Below are positions 55,518-64,000 of a DNA stretch of 64,000 bases, piece by piece. The translations under genes were made by a program, and so were the position numbers. Source of the DNA: Caenorhabditis remanei (taxonomy: Eukaryota > Nematoda > Chromadorea > Rhabditida > Rhabditidae); NCBI RefSeq assembly GCF_010183535.1, contig NC_071330.1:17341717-17405716 (forward strand), read 5' to 3'. Positions within the stretch are counted from its first letter, which is position 1. Each line of letters begins with the position of its first letter. Below the pieces are notes generated by a model. It had not been told where the DNA came from. It made no database searches and was given only the letters and a program-made list of their open reading frames with translations.

Positions 55518-56283
55518 ATGATCATCTTGGAGCAGAACAACAGAATCATCATCGAGCTTCTCGAGCAGAAGTTCGCAAATGCGAAAGAAGGGTGAGTCCG
55601 CATTTAATATGCTGAAAATCGAAACAAAAATTTCAGTGCGAAACCAGAATCAGTCAACGTCACATTCGCCGATTTCGACGGTGTTCTGTATAAAATGTCG
55701 AATCCGGATGGTGTGAAGACAAGAATCATTGTAAGAAAATTCAAAGGAAAAGAAGAATTTCGAAATGCAATGAAGTTCTCAACGCTTGATTTTTGTCTCT
55801 GTTTAACCGTTCGAACCGAAAAAGAGAATCGTTTGCGGAAATAAGACTCGTTTTTCTGGAAATCTAAATACTGGAAAGCTTGAAAACCCTCAACTTATTT
55901 TCTCATAAATTCCAATAATCGCTTTCATATTTTCAGTTACTTCGAAAAATCTACGGCGGACACATGCGCGCGACACCCGAATCTGGATTCAATGTTACGC
56001 TGGAATACGATTTGAGTGCTCTGCCTGACAATACGTCAGAATTGGTGCAGAAGGCGTCGGCATTGAAGCGAATACTGTTTCGCATCGGTCTTCGAGAAGT
56101 ATTTCGAATTCCAGGAGGCTGGACAAGAAGGACACAAAAGGGCTGTGATAAACTATCGAGAGGATGAGACAATGTGAGTTGGCACAATCACTTTTTCACA
56201 ACGAATTCATAGTTTTTTTAGGTATATTGAAGCGAAGGCGGATCGTGTCACCGTTATCTTCAGTACAGTTTTCAAAGACGCCA
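55518..56283 (+). pseudogene. arx-4-like (ARPC2), copy 2, frameshifted and 3'-truncated
   Basis: Exon 1 (55518-55591, EQKFANAKEG) and exon 2 (55637-55730) are intact and lack the copy 1 stop. Exon 3 is deleted together with much of intron 2. Exon 4 (from 55,937) has a one-base insertion near 56,073 (GAATACTG against GAAACTG in copy 1), shifting the frame. Exon 5 breaks off at 56,283. The two copies carry different lesions, so they decayed after the duplication. Confidence 0.85.
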
Positions 56284-56309
56284 AATTTTCAAAAACGTTG
56301 TGACTCATA

Positions 56310-57373
56310 ATGGCCGAGAATCCTGGTCACGATGAAATGATGATGGATCAGCAGCAAGGGGCACCGCAACAAGCCGATATGAACTTATCACCAATCGAGA
56401 AGGAGCTCGACTCGTCGCTCGCCGAGCAGGGTCATCATGATGGAAATGTATGTTTTATATAGTTTTATTTGGAATTCTTTCAAATATCCAAATTTAATTG
56501 ATGCTTGTTGTTCAATTTGCACTTATTTCAGTACCACTTGGACGGCGTACACGTAAGCGAAGGAATGAAGCGAATGATTATCGATTTGCAACGTCACTGG
56601 CTCAACGAATATCACACTTCTCGTGAGAAATGTCTTGTTGAGCTCACCGAGAAACTTCATCAGGAATTCATGCAAGATCAGCAAAAGATTCGTGCGGATC
56701 TTTTGCAACAGTTCAAGGAGGAACTCGAGCAGACACGTATCGATTTGGATAATAAGCATCGAGAGAATCTGAAAATGGAGAGTGCCAAATTGATCGAAAA
56801 ACACAAGAGAGAGCTGCTTGCGGCGAAGAAGAAGCAATGGTGCTGGTCGTGTGAAAATGAGGTTTGTAAACGACTGTCTCTGATGAAATTTCCAAATTTG
56901 AGTAGATTTGAATGCTCAGTTTATAGAATAATACATTTCCTATTTACAATTCTGTTTGACACCTTGTAACTACGTCTAATATCAAAAACATCACATTCCA
57001 GGCCGATTTTGAAAGCTTTGTCACTGTTTATCTATACATAAGACGGATTTATTGCTAGGAATTGTAGAACACACCGAAATTATCCATGTTTAATGCAAAG
57101 TATCAAGAAATTACAAACGATTTCGACGGTGTTAGAAAGTCGGCTCAAAATGTCAATTTATTCGAAATGTCAAACAAATTCTGTTTTCAGGCGATCTACC
57201 ACTGCTGCTGGAACACCGCTTACTGCAGTGTCGAATGCCAACAAGGTCACTGGCAGACCCATCGCAAGTTCTGTCGGAGAAAGAAGGGAAACAATGCAGG
57301 TGGCCAAGGAGCGCCAGGAGCTAATGCAGCTCAACAAGCAATTGCTCAACAAGCTGCACAACAGCAACAATAA
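56310..57373 (+). CDS. MYND zinc-finger protein, BRA-1/BRA-2 (ZMYND11/8)-like
   Basis: Exons 56310-56447, 56532-56861 and 57191-57373; in phase, 216 aa. An acidic/Gln N-terminus ([20 protein letters not shown]) leads to a helical region with a coiled coil ([16 protein letters not shown]), then a complete MYND finger: [36 protein letters not shown], and a Gln/Ala tail. The CCWNTxYC pattern is typical of ZMYND8/ZMYND11/DEAF1-type MYND domains; C. elegans BRA-1/BRA-2 of this class bind a TGF-beta-type receptor. MYND domains bind proline-rich peptides, often in transcriptional repressors. All eight metal ligands are present, so this gene is intact, unlike its left neighbours. The decayed arx-4 copy ends 27 bp upstream of the ATG. 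Confidence 0.85.
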
Positions 57374-57717
57374 GATCTTCCAATAATCTCAAACATCCAT
57401 TAACTCCTTCATTGAACTATTTACTTGTACTCTACCACACTTCTTTCTCTTATCCTGTTTAACACATACTAAACTGACTCAATTTGAAACAAGACATTGC
57501 CCATCCCCCCAGATTTTCCCCTCAAAGATGCCGATCTCTTTCTCGTCTTGTTTCTCCGATGATCGGTTCAAATGTAAACTTTATTTACATGAAAAAAATA
57601 TATCCGATTTTCGGATATTAGTGCTCTTCGAGTCCATCTTCAATTTCGAACGTGGTTGGAGGTTGGAGGAGAAATCTGAAAAATATTTGAATTTTCAGTC
57701 AACTGTTTTTAGTTTTC
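57374..57717. other. 3' flank of the MYND gene and possible last exon of the coiled-coil ORF
   Basis: Contains the MYND gene 3' UTR, a short hairpin AATGTAAACTTTATTTACAT near 57,569, and on the minus strand a possible terminal exon of about 57,607-57,660. Nothing else recognised. Confidence 0.4.
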
Positions 57718-57927
57718 CTACCATGCTGAATACAAAACCCATTCATCGAGAGCTTTCAGGAGCTGCTCATTTGCTGGATCACGGGGTTGATGATTGGCCA
57801 TTTGAAGGTTTGACAGTTTTTCGATTTGATTCTTCAAATCGGTTATGACGGCCAACGTTTTTTTTTTCTGCTTCTCCTTCTCCAGAAATGTTCGCAATAT
57901 TTCTTCAGCAGTGACGGGTGCTGACAT
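57718..57927 (-). CDS. Small coiled-coil ORF, unrecognised
   Basis: From the ATG at 57,927 the reading MSAPVTAEEILRTFLEKEKQ ... ITDLKNQIEKLSNLQ ... ANEQLLKALDEWVLYSAW forms one helix with heptads. A GTAGGA donor and TTTTTCAG acceptor around 57,661-57,718 would join it to FLLQPPTTFEIEDGLEEH, but the junction codon reads TGA; a TGG there would keep the frame open. The upstream reading is open through the PAT element end (57,978-58,056), so the original 5' part may have been lost to the insertion. Function unknown; possibly a truncated gene. Confidence 0.4.
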   Translation of the reverse strand: MSAPVTAEEILRTFLEKEKQKKKTLAVITDLKNQIEKLSNLQMANHQPRDPANEQLLKALDEWVLYSAW

Positions 57928-57977
57928 TTTTCCACTTGCCGTTTGGAAATGTTTTGAATTCTCTGCATCTTTTGTAT

Positions 57978-58129
57978 ATTCTCCCTCCCCATTCGGGTCG
58001 AGAGAATTAGTTTTCTTTGGTCCTAGGCTAAAAAGAGGAAAATTGATTATTAACACTATTCGATATTACAGAATTTATTGGGTTTCGTGTTTCGAAAATT
58101 GGTAGGTTTCGTGTTTCGAAAATTGGTAG
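57978..58129 (-). repeat. B2 terminal repeat of the PAT element
   Basis: Nearly identical to 59,574-59,701 and inverted at 62,982-63,110. The end nearest the recombinase carries a tandem duplication of a 24-25-bp word ending GTGTTTCGAAAATTGGTAG. 58,130-58,332, between B2 and the recombinase stop, shows only diverged AT-rich sequence with a duplicated AACAGAAACA...GTAGAGTAAC word. Confidence 0.75.
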
Positions 58130-58332
58130 CTATAAATGATACAGAATATGATTCTATGATTAATCGATAGTCGATAATCGATAATGAATTTACATGATTT
58201 AATTGGGTGAACAGGGTTAGTAAAACAGAAACAGTTAAAGTAGAGTAACGGGAACGGTAATTAATAAAACAGAAACAAATAACGTAGAGTAACCGGAACG
58301 GTAATTAGGTAATTAGACAACATGGACTGATC

Positions 58333-59301
58333 TCATCCTTCTTCTGGCTGACGTATTAGCACCGGTGGTCCATCCTCCTTCTCCTCCGCTCCGGCCGATA
58401 TTCCTTGCGCTTCCGGCGTATCCACCAAGTACCTTTCGAGGCCAGCATCAGATCGCCATCTCCCACGCGCCTTGATCTCCTCCTTCGAAAATCCTAGTCG
58501 TTGCAAGTCGTTAGCGGCTCCTCGTCTCAATGAGTGGTGAGTCCCGTCTATCCCGAACTCCATCAGCTTCTTTTTAACTATGGAGCTTATCGCGCTCGCT
58601 GAGAGTCCAGCTCCATTATTCAAATTTGAAAACAAATACTCACTCTTTCTCGATCGTAGAGATTCGCAAACTTTCCATCGCTTGAGGCGACAGTCCAAAT
58701 CCGAACCATCCGAACAAGGAATGAACGTGCTTCGACCGAGTGCCTGCTGATCGTTCTTTGCTTTTCTCACTCGGATTTCCAAGATTCCGTTGGTTTGAGT
58801 AAGGTCCGACCATTTCAGATTCGCGGCTTCCTCAGCTCTCAGTAACGCTTGATGAGACAGCAACAGAATCAGTGTATCTCTTTCACCTTTCTCATCGTTG
58901 CTCTTCGTTCCAGCGACGACTTGCAGCTCACTCCACGACACTGCTTTCGGTTGTTGTCTCTTCTGCACTTCTTTCCTCCGTGTGGCTCGAATCACATCCG
59001 CTGCCAGCTGACGTCCAACTTTTGACATTTCTGTGTTAGACATCTTGAATGCTGCCACGATTTTCGCCAGCGAACCACCGCCCACCAACTCCGACCTGGA
59101 TGCCAAGTATATCAGAGTGGATGTCTCGTTGAGTGGAAGACCGTTATTTTGTATCCATCTCCTTCTGGCGGCGTTCTCTTTCAAGTAGTCCCGAGCTGTC
59201 GACGGTGCTTTTCCCTCTAGAGCCGCCCTGGCCAGAAATTCGATTGCTTTCACAAGATTTCCCGGTCCGAGCGAGTTGAGCATGTTTTTGACGAACGTCA
59301 A
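58333..59301 (-). CDS. Tyrosine recombinase of the PAT element
   Basis: A 322-aa ORF. The N-terminal half is helical and basic (SAM-like core-binding domain). The catalytic half has Arg I in LLRAEEAANLKWSDL, then the HxxR box HSLRRGAANDLQRLG, GRWRSDAGLERYLV with the His/Trp position and the nucleophilic Tyr, all at normal spacing for YR enzymes. In DIRS/PAT elements this enzyme integrates a circular DNA copy without target-site duplication. The frame is open from 59,301; the annotated Met may not be the true start. Confidence 0.88.
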   Translation of the reverse strand: MTFVKNMLNSLGPGNLVKAIEFLARAALEGKAPSTARDYLKENAARRRWIQNNGLPLNETSTLIYLASRSELVGGGSLAKIVAAFKMSNTEMSKVGRQLAADVIRATRRKEVQKRQQPKAVSWSELQVVAGTKSNDEKGERDTLILLLSHQALLRAEEAANLKWSDLTQTNGILEIRVRKAKNDQQALGRSTFIPCSDGSDLDCRLKRWKVCESLRSRKSEYLFSNLNNGAGLSASAISSIVKKKLMEFGIDGTHHSLRRGAANDLQRLGFSKEEIKARGRWRSDAGLERYLVDTPEAQGISAGAEEKEDGPPVLIRQPEEG

Positions 59302-59409
59302 CTTCTCTCCTTCTGCAAAAACTTATTATTCCTTTTCAGCCTTCTTGAACTGTCCTGTCCCTTTTTCTCTCCCTCTCTCTTATTCGTGTTCGTTGGGTCC
59401 GGGTGGGAG

Positions 59410-59701
59410 GGACGTTAACGAACACGTAGAATGAGGAAAAGATGACCGGCCCGCGCATAGCGTGGGTGGCTGTCGCGACGGGACCTTTTTCGCGTAAAAG
59501 TCTCTGCGCCTTTAAACCGTTGCTCGTCTACTCATACTATAGCACTAGACTACCCTTCCCAAGAAAACAAATAATTCTCCCTCCCCATTCGGGTCGAGAG
59601 AATTAGTTTTCTTTGGTCCTAGGCTAAAAAGAGGAAAATTGATTATTAACACTATTCGATATTACAGAATTTATTGGGTTTCGTGTTTCGAAAATTGGTA
59701 G
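59410..59701 (-). repeat. Internal B1-A2 repeat pair of the PAT element
   Basis: B1 (59,574-59,701) matches B2; A2 (CGTTAACGAACACGTAGAAT at 59,412) matches the 5' end near 62,400. Between them, about 59,432-59,573 holds TTTTTCGCGTAAAAGTC, GCGCCTTTAAACCGTT and CTATAGCACTAG, possibly the transcription start region. In split direct repeats this internal block serves as template to rejoin the two termini. Confidence 0.7.
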
Positions 59702-59720
59702 AACACGCAAAGCCATTGGG

Positions 59721-61790
59721 CTAAAAAGAAAAATCGATAAATGCGAGCATGAATGGGGATCTGCAAAACTCTGAAGCCATTCTTTCTCCTCTCTGGGAGC
59801 CTCTACCTGGCGAAATAATTTTAGTATTAACCTTGAATATTCTACTATCTCTAATCTCCGGGATGAACTCTCCCCGCTCGTTGACTAGCGCTTGATATGA
59901 GGGATGTGTTTTCCACAAGGGCGTTGCTAAAATTCCTCTCAATTTCTTCTGCCGTGCCACCCGCATTAGGCGTGGAATAAGAACAGGAGGAGGTACCCAC
60001 CAAGCCAATCCGATAGATCCAGCTTTGTCAACATTCTCGAAGACGTCTGCGCCAAGAGTCCCTGGTTCTGGCAGTCTGGAAAAGAATAGCTCTGTTTTCG
60101 TGTTCTGTTCGTCTGCGAACCAGTCACATTTGACTTCACCCCATCTTTTTTGCGCCCACTCAAACGCCCAATTTTGCACTGCCCAGTCGTCATAATCGAA
60201 GTCTCTGCTAGCCTCATCCGCTTCCTTATTCTGTTCTCTGGGAATCCAGATATATTTCGCCTGGCCAATACTGCGCAAACTCTCCCATACTCTTTCAGCC
60301 ACACTCTGCAGCGCCCTTTTCATTGAGCCTTTTCTCAAAATGATGACTGCTGCTTGGCTGTCTGTATGGATCAAAACTGCTCCTCTTTTCCACGACGCCA
60401 TTCTTTCTACTGCCATTAGCACGGCCCTCAACTCTCTCAGTGCGCTCGACTCATTCTGGAAACCTGTTCCTCCTAGTTCGGACATTCTCATCACTGTTTG
60501 TCCACTCCCGTTCTTCAGCACTGCGCCGAGTCCCTCTGCAGATGCGTCGGTGAATAAAAACCACTGTGGTTCAAACTCTTCTTCCATGCCTCTTATCATG
60601 CCGCCGCTCTCTAGCTTTTCTTTCCAGAAATCCAACTCAGATATCTCACCTTCACTCAATTGTCGTCTTATCGATCCAGCTCTTTCGAGCCCGTCCGTCT
60701 CCTCTGCTACCACCGACGCCATCTGTCGCTGACGACCAATCGCTTCGTGCCCTGCAACGATAGTCAATGATGACAAATAACCACACATTTTCTGTCGGTC
60801 CAGAACCGACGGAGCCCGGCTCCTTTTTAACAACGAGATCTGATCTCGGAGAGAATTCTCTCTTTTCCCAGTCAATCTGACCGTTCTTTCTGACAAGTCT
60901 CCTCTTATGCCCAGCCAAGTAAACTGTGCGCTTGGTACCCAGTTTGACTTATCTTCTGCTACACACACTCCCGCCGCCTTCAAATCCTCTCTCACCATTC
61001 TCACCGCTCGCTCCGCTTCCTCTCTGGTTTTGGCTAAAATCAAGCCATCATCCAGATAAAGAAATATATTTATTCCCGCTGCTCTCCATCTTCCGACTAG
61101 GGGTCTAAAAATTTTTGTGAATAACCAGGGAGCTGTAGAGAGACCAAATGGGAGCGCGTTGAATTTCAGAAACGGAGAGGATGGGGGATCCGAAAGCGAA
61201 AAAGCGAGCAAATCTGAAGACGCTTCCGAAATCTTAATATGGTGGTACCCACTACGAAAATCAAAAGTAGCTGCATAACATGCTTCACTCAAAAACGGCC
61301 AGACCGTTTTCCAGTCCTCTTGCCTGAACCTGGCAGGCGATAACCCTTTATTAAGTTTGGAAAGATCCAAGATTAGCCTCAATTTCTCACCATTTCTAGC
61401 CACCTGAAGCGGGCTAACGACCATCGGGCTCTCCGCCACCGACACGACACCCGTCTCTCGTAGTTTATTGATTTCTGTAATTACAAAATTCATATTATTC
61501 TTGGCCATCTTCCTCATTCCCTCGGGTGCGGGAAGAGGAAAATGTTTATCTAAGGGAATTTCGTAACCGTTCTTTATTACCTCTAAAATCCAACGTTCTC
61601 CTGTTAACTCACACCAAAACTGTATATGCTCCGAAAGCCTGTTGGGGTATACCTTACCTGGTTCGACCGCACTGGGTACTATAGTGTCCAATTTCGCCGC
61701 AACTGAAGCATTGGATTTGAGAACGTTTCGGAAAGTCTCCAGAAGTCGAGCTTCCACTGAACGGTCTTTTCGTCCCGAACGCTCTTTCAC
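59721..61790 (-). CDS. Reverse transcriptase/RNase H of the PAT element
   Basis: A 689-aa ORF. The RT fingers/palm have LILDLSKLNKG, FDFRSGYHHIKIS, FGLSTAPWLFTKI and the catalytic NIFLYLDDGLILAKT. RNase H follows with LFTDASAEGLGAVLKNG (first Asp), a Glu in SALRELRAVL, and IHTDSQAAV. The C-terminal part (DDWAVQNWAFEWAQKRWG, WWVPPPVLIPRLMRVARQK) is duplicated at 62,419-62,962 and 63,562-64,000. No DDE integrase or protease is present, consistent with DIRS/PAT. The 5' end overlaps the gag frame by about 137 nt, so expression may need frameshifting or re-initiation. Confidence 0.88.
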   Translation of the reverse strand: MKERSGRKDRSVEARLLETFRNVLKSNASVAAKLDTIVPSAVEPGKVYPNRLSEHIQFWCELTGERWILEVIKNGYEIPLDKHFPLPAPEGMRKMAKNNMNFVITEINKLRETGVVSVAESPMVVSPLQVARNGEKLRLILDLSKLNKGLSPARFRQEDWKTVWPFLSEACYAATFDFRSGYHHIKISEASSDLLAFSLSDPPSSPFLKFNALPFGLSTAPWLFTKIFRPLVGRWRAAGINIFLYLDDGLILAKTREEAERAVRMVREDLKAAGVCVAEDKSNWVPSAQFTWLGIRGDLSERTVRLTGKRENSLRDQISLLKRSRAPSVLDRQKMCGYLSSLTIVAGHEAIGRQRQMASVVAEETDGLERAGSIRRQLSEGEISELDFWKEKLESGGMIRGMEEEFEPQWFLFTDASAEGLGAVLKNGSGQTVMRMSELGGTGFQNESSALRELRAVLMAVERMASWKRGAVLIHTDSQAAVIILRKGSMKRALQSVAERVWESLRSIGQAKYIWIPREQNKEADEASRDFDYDDWAVQNWAFEWAQKRWGEVKCDWFADEQNTKTELFFSRLPEPGTLGADVFENVDKAGSIGLAWWVPPPVLIPRLMRVARQKKLRGILATPLWKTHPSYQALVNERGEFIPEIRDSRIFKVNTKIISPGRGSQRGERMASEFCRSPFMLAFIDFSF

Positions 61791-62304
61791 CTCCTCTTTG
61801 CGAATAGGCTGAGAAATTGCGGACTCCGGATTGCCTTCCTCCGAAGCCCGCTGCTGGAAACCACTGTCTTCTCGCCGATCCTCTCTGACTCCTGGTGTCT
61901 CCTTGACCCATCAACTGAGCCAGTGCCATCAACTGCGCGTCCCCTGCACTGCTTCCCTCTCCACTCGTGACCGCCGCTATCGCTCGCAGTTTCTCCACAT
62001 TCTTCAGAGCCGAGGGGTCTTTATCCAGCAACATCAGCTCTTGGTTTCTTCTTTTCAGCAGACCGACGACCTCCTCCACAGCTTTCCCAAGATCCGCCGC
62101 ACCGTTATTCAGCATATTGATGACTTGTACATTTATTTCCGCCTGTTTCTGAAGGCCTTTTTGCGACAATTCCGGAACCTTCTCGTCCCCTTTTCTCATT
62201 GCGAGCAGTTCCGGAGCGATCATCTCCAGAAATTCGTCCTTGAACTGTCTCATTAGCTCCATTGAAAATGACCCAGTGGCGGGTACTTGTCCTTCGTCGG
62301 TCAT
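61654..62304 (-). CDS. Gag-like protein of the PAT element with CCHC knuckle
   Basis: Start chosen at MTDEGQVPATGSFSMELMRQ (62,304); an in-frame Met 14 codons upstream is also possible. Helical N-terminal part, then a region rich in Arg/Ser/Gly, and a C-terminal CCHC zinc knuckle CFSCGEIGHYSTQC ending CGRTR. It is expected to bind element RNA. Ends inside the start of the RT frame. Confidence 0.82.
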   Translation of the reverse strand: MTDEGQVPATGSFSMELMRQFKDEFLEMIAPELLAMRKGDEKVPELSQKGLQKQAEINVQVINMLNNGAADLGKAVEEVVGLLKRRNQELMLLDKDPSALKNVEKLRAIAAVTSGEGSSAGDAQLMALAQLMGQGDTRSQRGSARRQWFPAAGFGGRQSGVRNFSAYSQRGGERAFGTKRPFSGSSTSGDFPKRSQIQCFSCGEIGHYSTQCGRTR

Positions 62305-62418
62305 CTTACTTTCTTGTCGACAACAAATGTTACGAATAGAGTCCAATATAACGATTGTTACGAAACTTTACGCAAAAAATACGTAGAAATCGCTACCAAC
62401 GTTAACGAACACGTAGAA

Positions 62419-63264
62419 TGGACAGAAATTTATCTGGATTCCCAGAGAACAGAATAAGGAAGCGGATGAGGCTAGCAGAGACTTCGATTATGACGACTGG
62501 GCAGTGCAAAATTGGGCGTTTGAGTGGGCGCAAAAAAGATGGGGTGAAGTCAAATGTGACTGGTTCGCAGACGAACAGAACACGAAAACAGAACTCTTCT
62601 TTTCCAGGCTGCCAGAACCGGGAACTCTTGGCGCAGACGTCTTCGAGCATGTTGACAAAGCTGGAGCTATCGGATTGGCTTGGTGGGTACCTCCTCCTGC
62701 TCTTATTCCACGCCTAATGCGGGTGGCACGGAAGCAGAAATTGAGAGGAATTTTAGCAACGCCCTTGTGGAAAGCACATCCCTCATATCAAGCGTTAGTA
62801 AATGAGCGGGGAAAGTTCATCCCGGAGATTAGAGATAGTAGAATATTCAAGGTTAATACTAAAATTATTTCGCCAGGTAGAGGCTCCCAGAGAGGAGAAA
62901 GAATGGCTTCAGAGTTTTGCAGATCCCCATTCATGCTCGCAATTATCGATTTTTCTTTTTAGCCCAATGGCTTTGCGTGTTCTACCAATTTCCGAAACAC
63001 AAAACCAATAAAGTCTGTAATATCGAATATTGTTAATAATCAATTTTCCTATTTTTAGCCTAGGACCAAAGAAAACTAATTCTCTCGACCCGAATGGGGA
63101 GAGAGAATTATTTGTTTTCTTGGGAAGGGTAGTCTAGTACTATAGTACAAGTAGACGGTGAACGGTTTAAAGGCGCATAGACTTTTACGCGAAAAAGGTC
63201 CCGTCGCGACAGCCGCCCACGCTATGCGCGAGCAGGTCATCTTTTCCTCATTCTACGTGTTCGT
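62419..63264 (+). mobile_element. Inverted partial PAT copy (left arm of the palindrome)
   Basis: Begins abruptly within RT (FPENRIRKR in one frame, the RT frame from about 62,504: MQNWAFEWAQKRWGEVKCDW) and runs to the RT stop at 62,962, then an inverted B repeat, the promoter-like stretch and the A repeat (TTCTACGTGTTCGTTAACG). Orientation is opposite to the full element. The 5' part of RT, gag and YR are missing. Confidence 0.8.
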
Positions 63265-63308
63265 TAACGGCGCTCCGCGCGACCGCGCTCGCGACCGCGC
63301 TCGCTGAG

Positions 63309-64000
63309 ACGAACACGTAGAATGAGGAAAAGATGACCTGCTCGCGCATAGCGTGGGCGGCTGTCGCGACGGGACCTTTTTCGCGTAAAAGTCTATGCGC
63401 CTTTAAACCGTTCACCGTCTACTTGTACTATAGTACTAGACTACCCTTCCCAAGAAAACAAATAATTCTCTCTCCCCATTCGGGTCGAGAGAATTAGTTT
63501 TCTTTGGTCCTAGGCTAAAAATAGGAAAATTGATTATTAACAATATTCGATATTACAGACTTTATTGGTTTTGTGTTTCGGAAATTGGTAGAACACGCAA
63601 AGCCATTGGGCTAAAAAGAAAAATCGATAATTGCGAGCATGAATGGGGATCTGCAAAACTCTGAAGCCATTCTTTCTCCTCTCTGGGAGCCTCTACCTGG
63701 CGAAATAATTTTAGTATTAACCTTGAATATTCTACTATCTCTAATCTCCGGGATGAACTTTCCCCGCTCATTTACTAACGCTTGATATGAGGGATGTGCT
63801 TTCCACAAGGGCGTTGCTAAAATTCCTCTCAATTTCTGCTTCCGTGCCACCCGCATTAGGCGTGGAATAAGAGCAGGAGGAGGTACCCACCAAGCCAATC
63901 CGATAGCTCCAGCTTTGTCAACATGCTCGAAGACGTCTGCGCCAAGAGTTCCCGGTTCTGGCAGCCTGGAAAAGAAGAGTTCTGTTTTCGTGTTCTGTTC
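63309..64000 (-). mobile_element. Second PAT copy, right arm of the palindrome, continues beyond the window
   Basis: Minus-strand order as in the full element: RT C-terminus (ends at 63,562-63,611), B repeat (63,465-63,592), promoter-like stretch and A repeat at 63,309. It mirrors 62,573-63,264 base for base with no net indel. The remaining RT and gag should lie to the right of 64,000. Confidence 0.8.

Larger units (their letters stand above)
54265..56283 (+). repeat. Second copy of the exos-4.2/arx-4 segment
   Basis: From TTTCATAATTTTAATAAAG (54,268; compare 50,138) to TTTTCAAAGACGCC (56,283; compare 52,212) this unit is a near-identical copy of 50,138-52,212, apart from indels in exos-4.2 exon 2 and arx-4 intron 2/exon 3. 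The break at 56,283 lies in arx-4 exon 5, 27 bp before the next gene's ATG. Confidence 0.85.
57978..62418 (-). mobile_element. PAT/DIRS-type tyrosine-recombinase retrotransposon
   Basis: On the minus strand, 5' to 3': A1 repeat (at about 62,418-62,398, CATTCTACGTGTTCGTTAACG), gag with a zinc knuckle, RT-RNase H, B1 repeat (59,701-59,574), a promoter-like stretch, A2 (about 59,432-59,410), the tyrosine recombinase ORF, and B2 (58,129-57,978). A split-direct-repeat arrangement, a tyrosine recombinase instead of a DDE integrase, and an RT with a YLDDG core define the PAT/DIRS order of retroelements. All three ORFs are open, so the copy may be recent. It inserted next to, or into, the small coiled-coil gene. 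Confidence 0.85.

Noticed and set aside
57978..62418. LTR (Gypsy/Pao) retrotransposon
   Set aside because: No LTR pair, protease or DDE integrase; a tyrosine recombinase and split direct repeats are present instead.

Overview
The window is nuclear DNA of a Caenorhabditis nematode, most likely an Elegans-group species other than C. elegans. It has compact genes with short introns and TTTTCAG-type acceptors, AT-rich spacers, many palindromic MITEs, and nematode-specific families (WSN-domain proteins, HTH/F-box/FTH proteins). From memory, the orthologues of pat-4, spt-4, attf-3, mrpl-40, pck-1, exos-4.2 and arx-4 lie close together on the left arm of C. elegans chromosome III, so this looks like a partly conserved syntenic block. 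The species was not determined. Exon borders were placed by hand from GT/AG sites and reading phase.

Layout. 1-1.2 kb: tandem repeats and hairpins. 1.2-4.2 kb (-): a secreted/membrane WSN-domain gene. 4.2-6.5 kb: MITEs. 6.5-9.1 kb (+): a six-EF-hand secretory protein. 9.1-11.0 kb (-): a tail-anchored protein resembling the C-terminus of ACBD5/MAA-1 but with no acyl-CoA-binding domain. 11-15 kb: gene-free, rich in foldback repeats. 15.1-19.5 kb (+): integrin-linked pseudokinase pat-4. 19.8-20.7 kb (-): spt-4. 21.1-27.1 kb (-): a large AT-hook/C2H2 gene, probably attf-3. 28.0-28.5 kb (-): a small zinc-finger gene. 28.8-29.7 kb (+): mrpl-40. 29.9-33.5 kb (-): PEPCK (pck-1). 36.3-39.3 kb (-): a second WSN gene. 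39.3-42.5 kb: repeats, including a GGGCC-rich foldback. 42.6-44.0 kb (+): a lysine-repeat protein. 45.2-48.3 kb (+): an F-box/FTH gene whose N-terminal HTH module is tandemly amplified and interrupted by a transposon. 48.5-56.3 kb: a cluster of broken gene copies (mrpl-40 exon 1 joined to a RecQ helicase, two copies of the exos-4.2/arx-4 pair, and a kinesin-13 fragment). 56.3-57.4 kb (+): an intact MYND-finger gene. 57.7-57.9 kb (-): a small coiled-coil ORF. 58.0-62.4 kb (-): a PAT/DIRS-type tyrosine-recombinase retrotransposon (gag, RT-RNase H, YR) with split direct repeats. 62.4-64.0 kb: further PAT fragments forming a palindrome with arms of at least 692 bp.

The left two thirds are conserved housekeeping or muscle genes whose introns hold species-specific repeats, notably a dispersed CTAGCAGACCAA word between 20 and 36 kb. 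The right third is a fast-evolving accessory zone in which exon duplication, segmental duplication and transposons have produced chimeric and decayed genes. The most unusual items are the modular F-box gene with a possibly spliceable transposon, the mrpl-40/RecQ exon transfer, the doubly decayed exos-4.2/arx-4 tandem, and the PAT element with its terminal palindrome.
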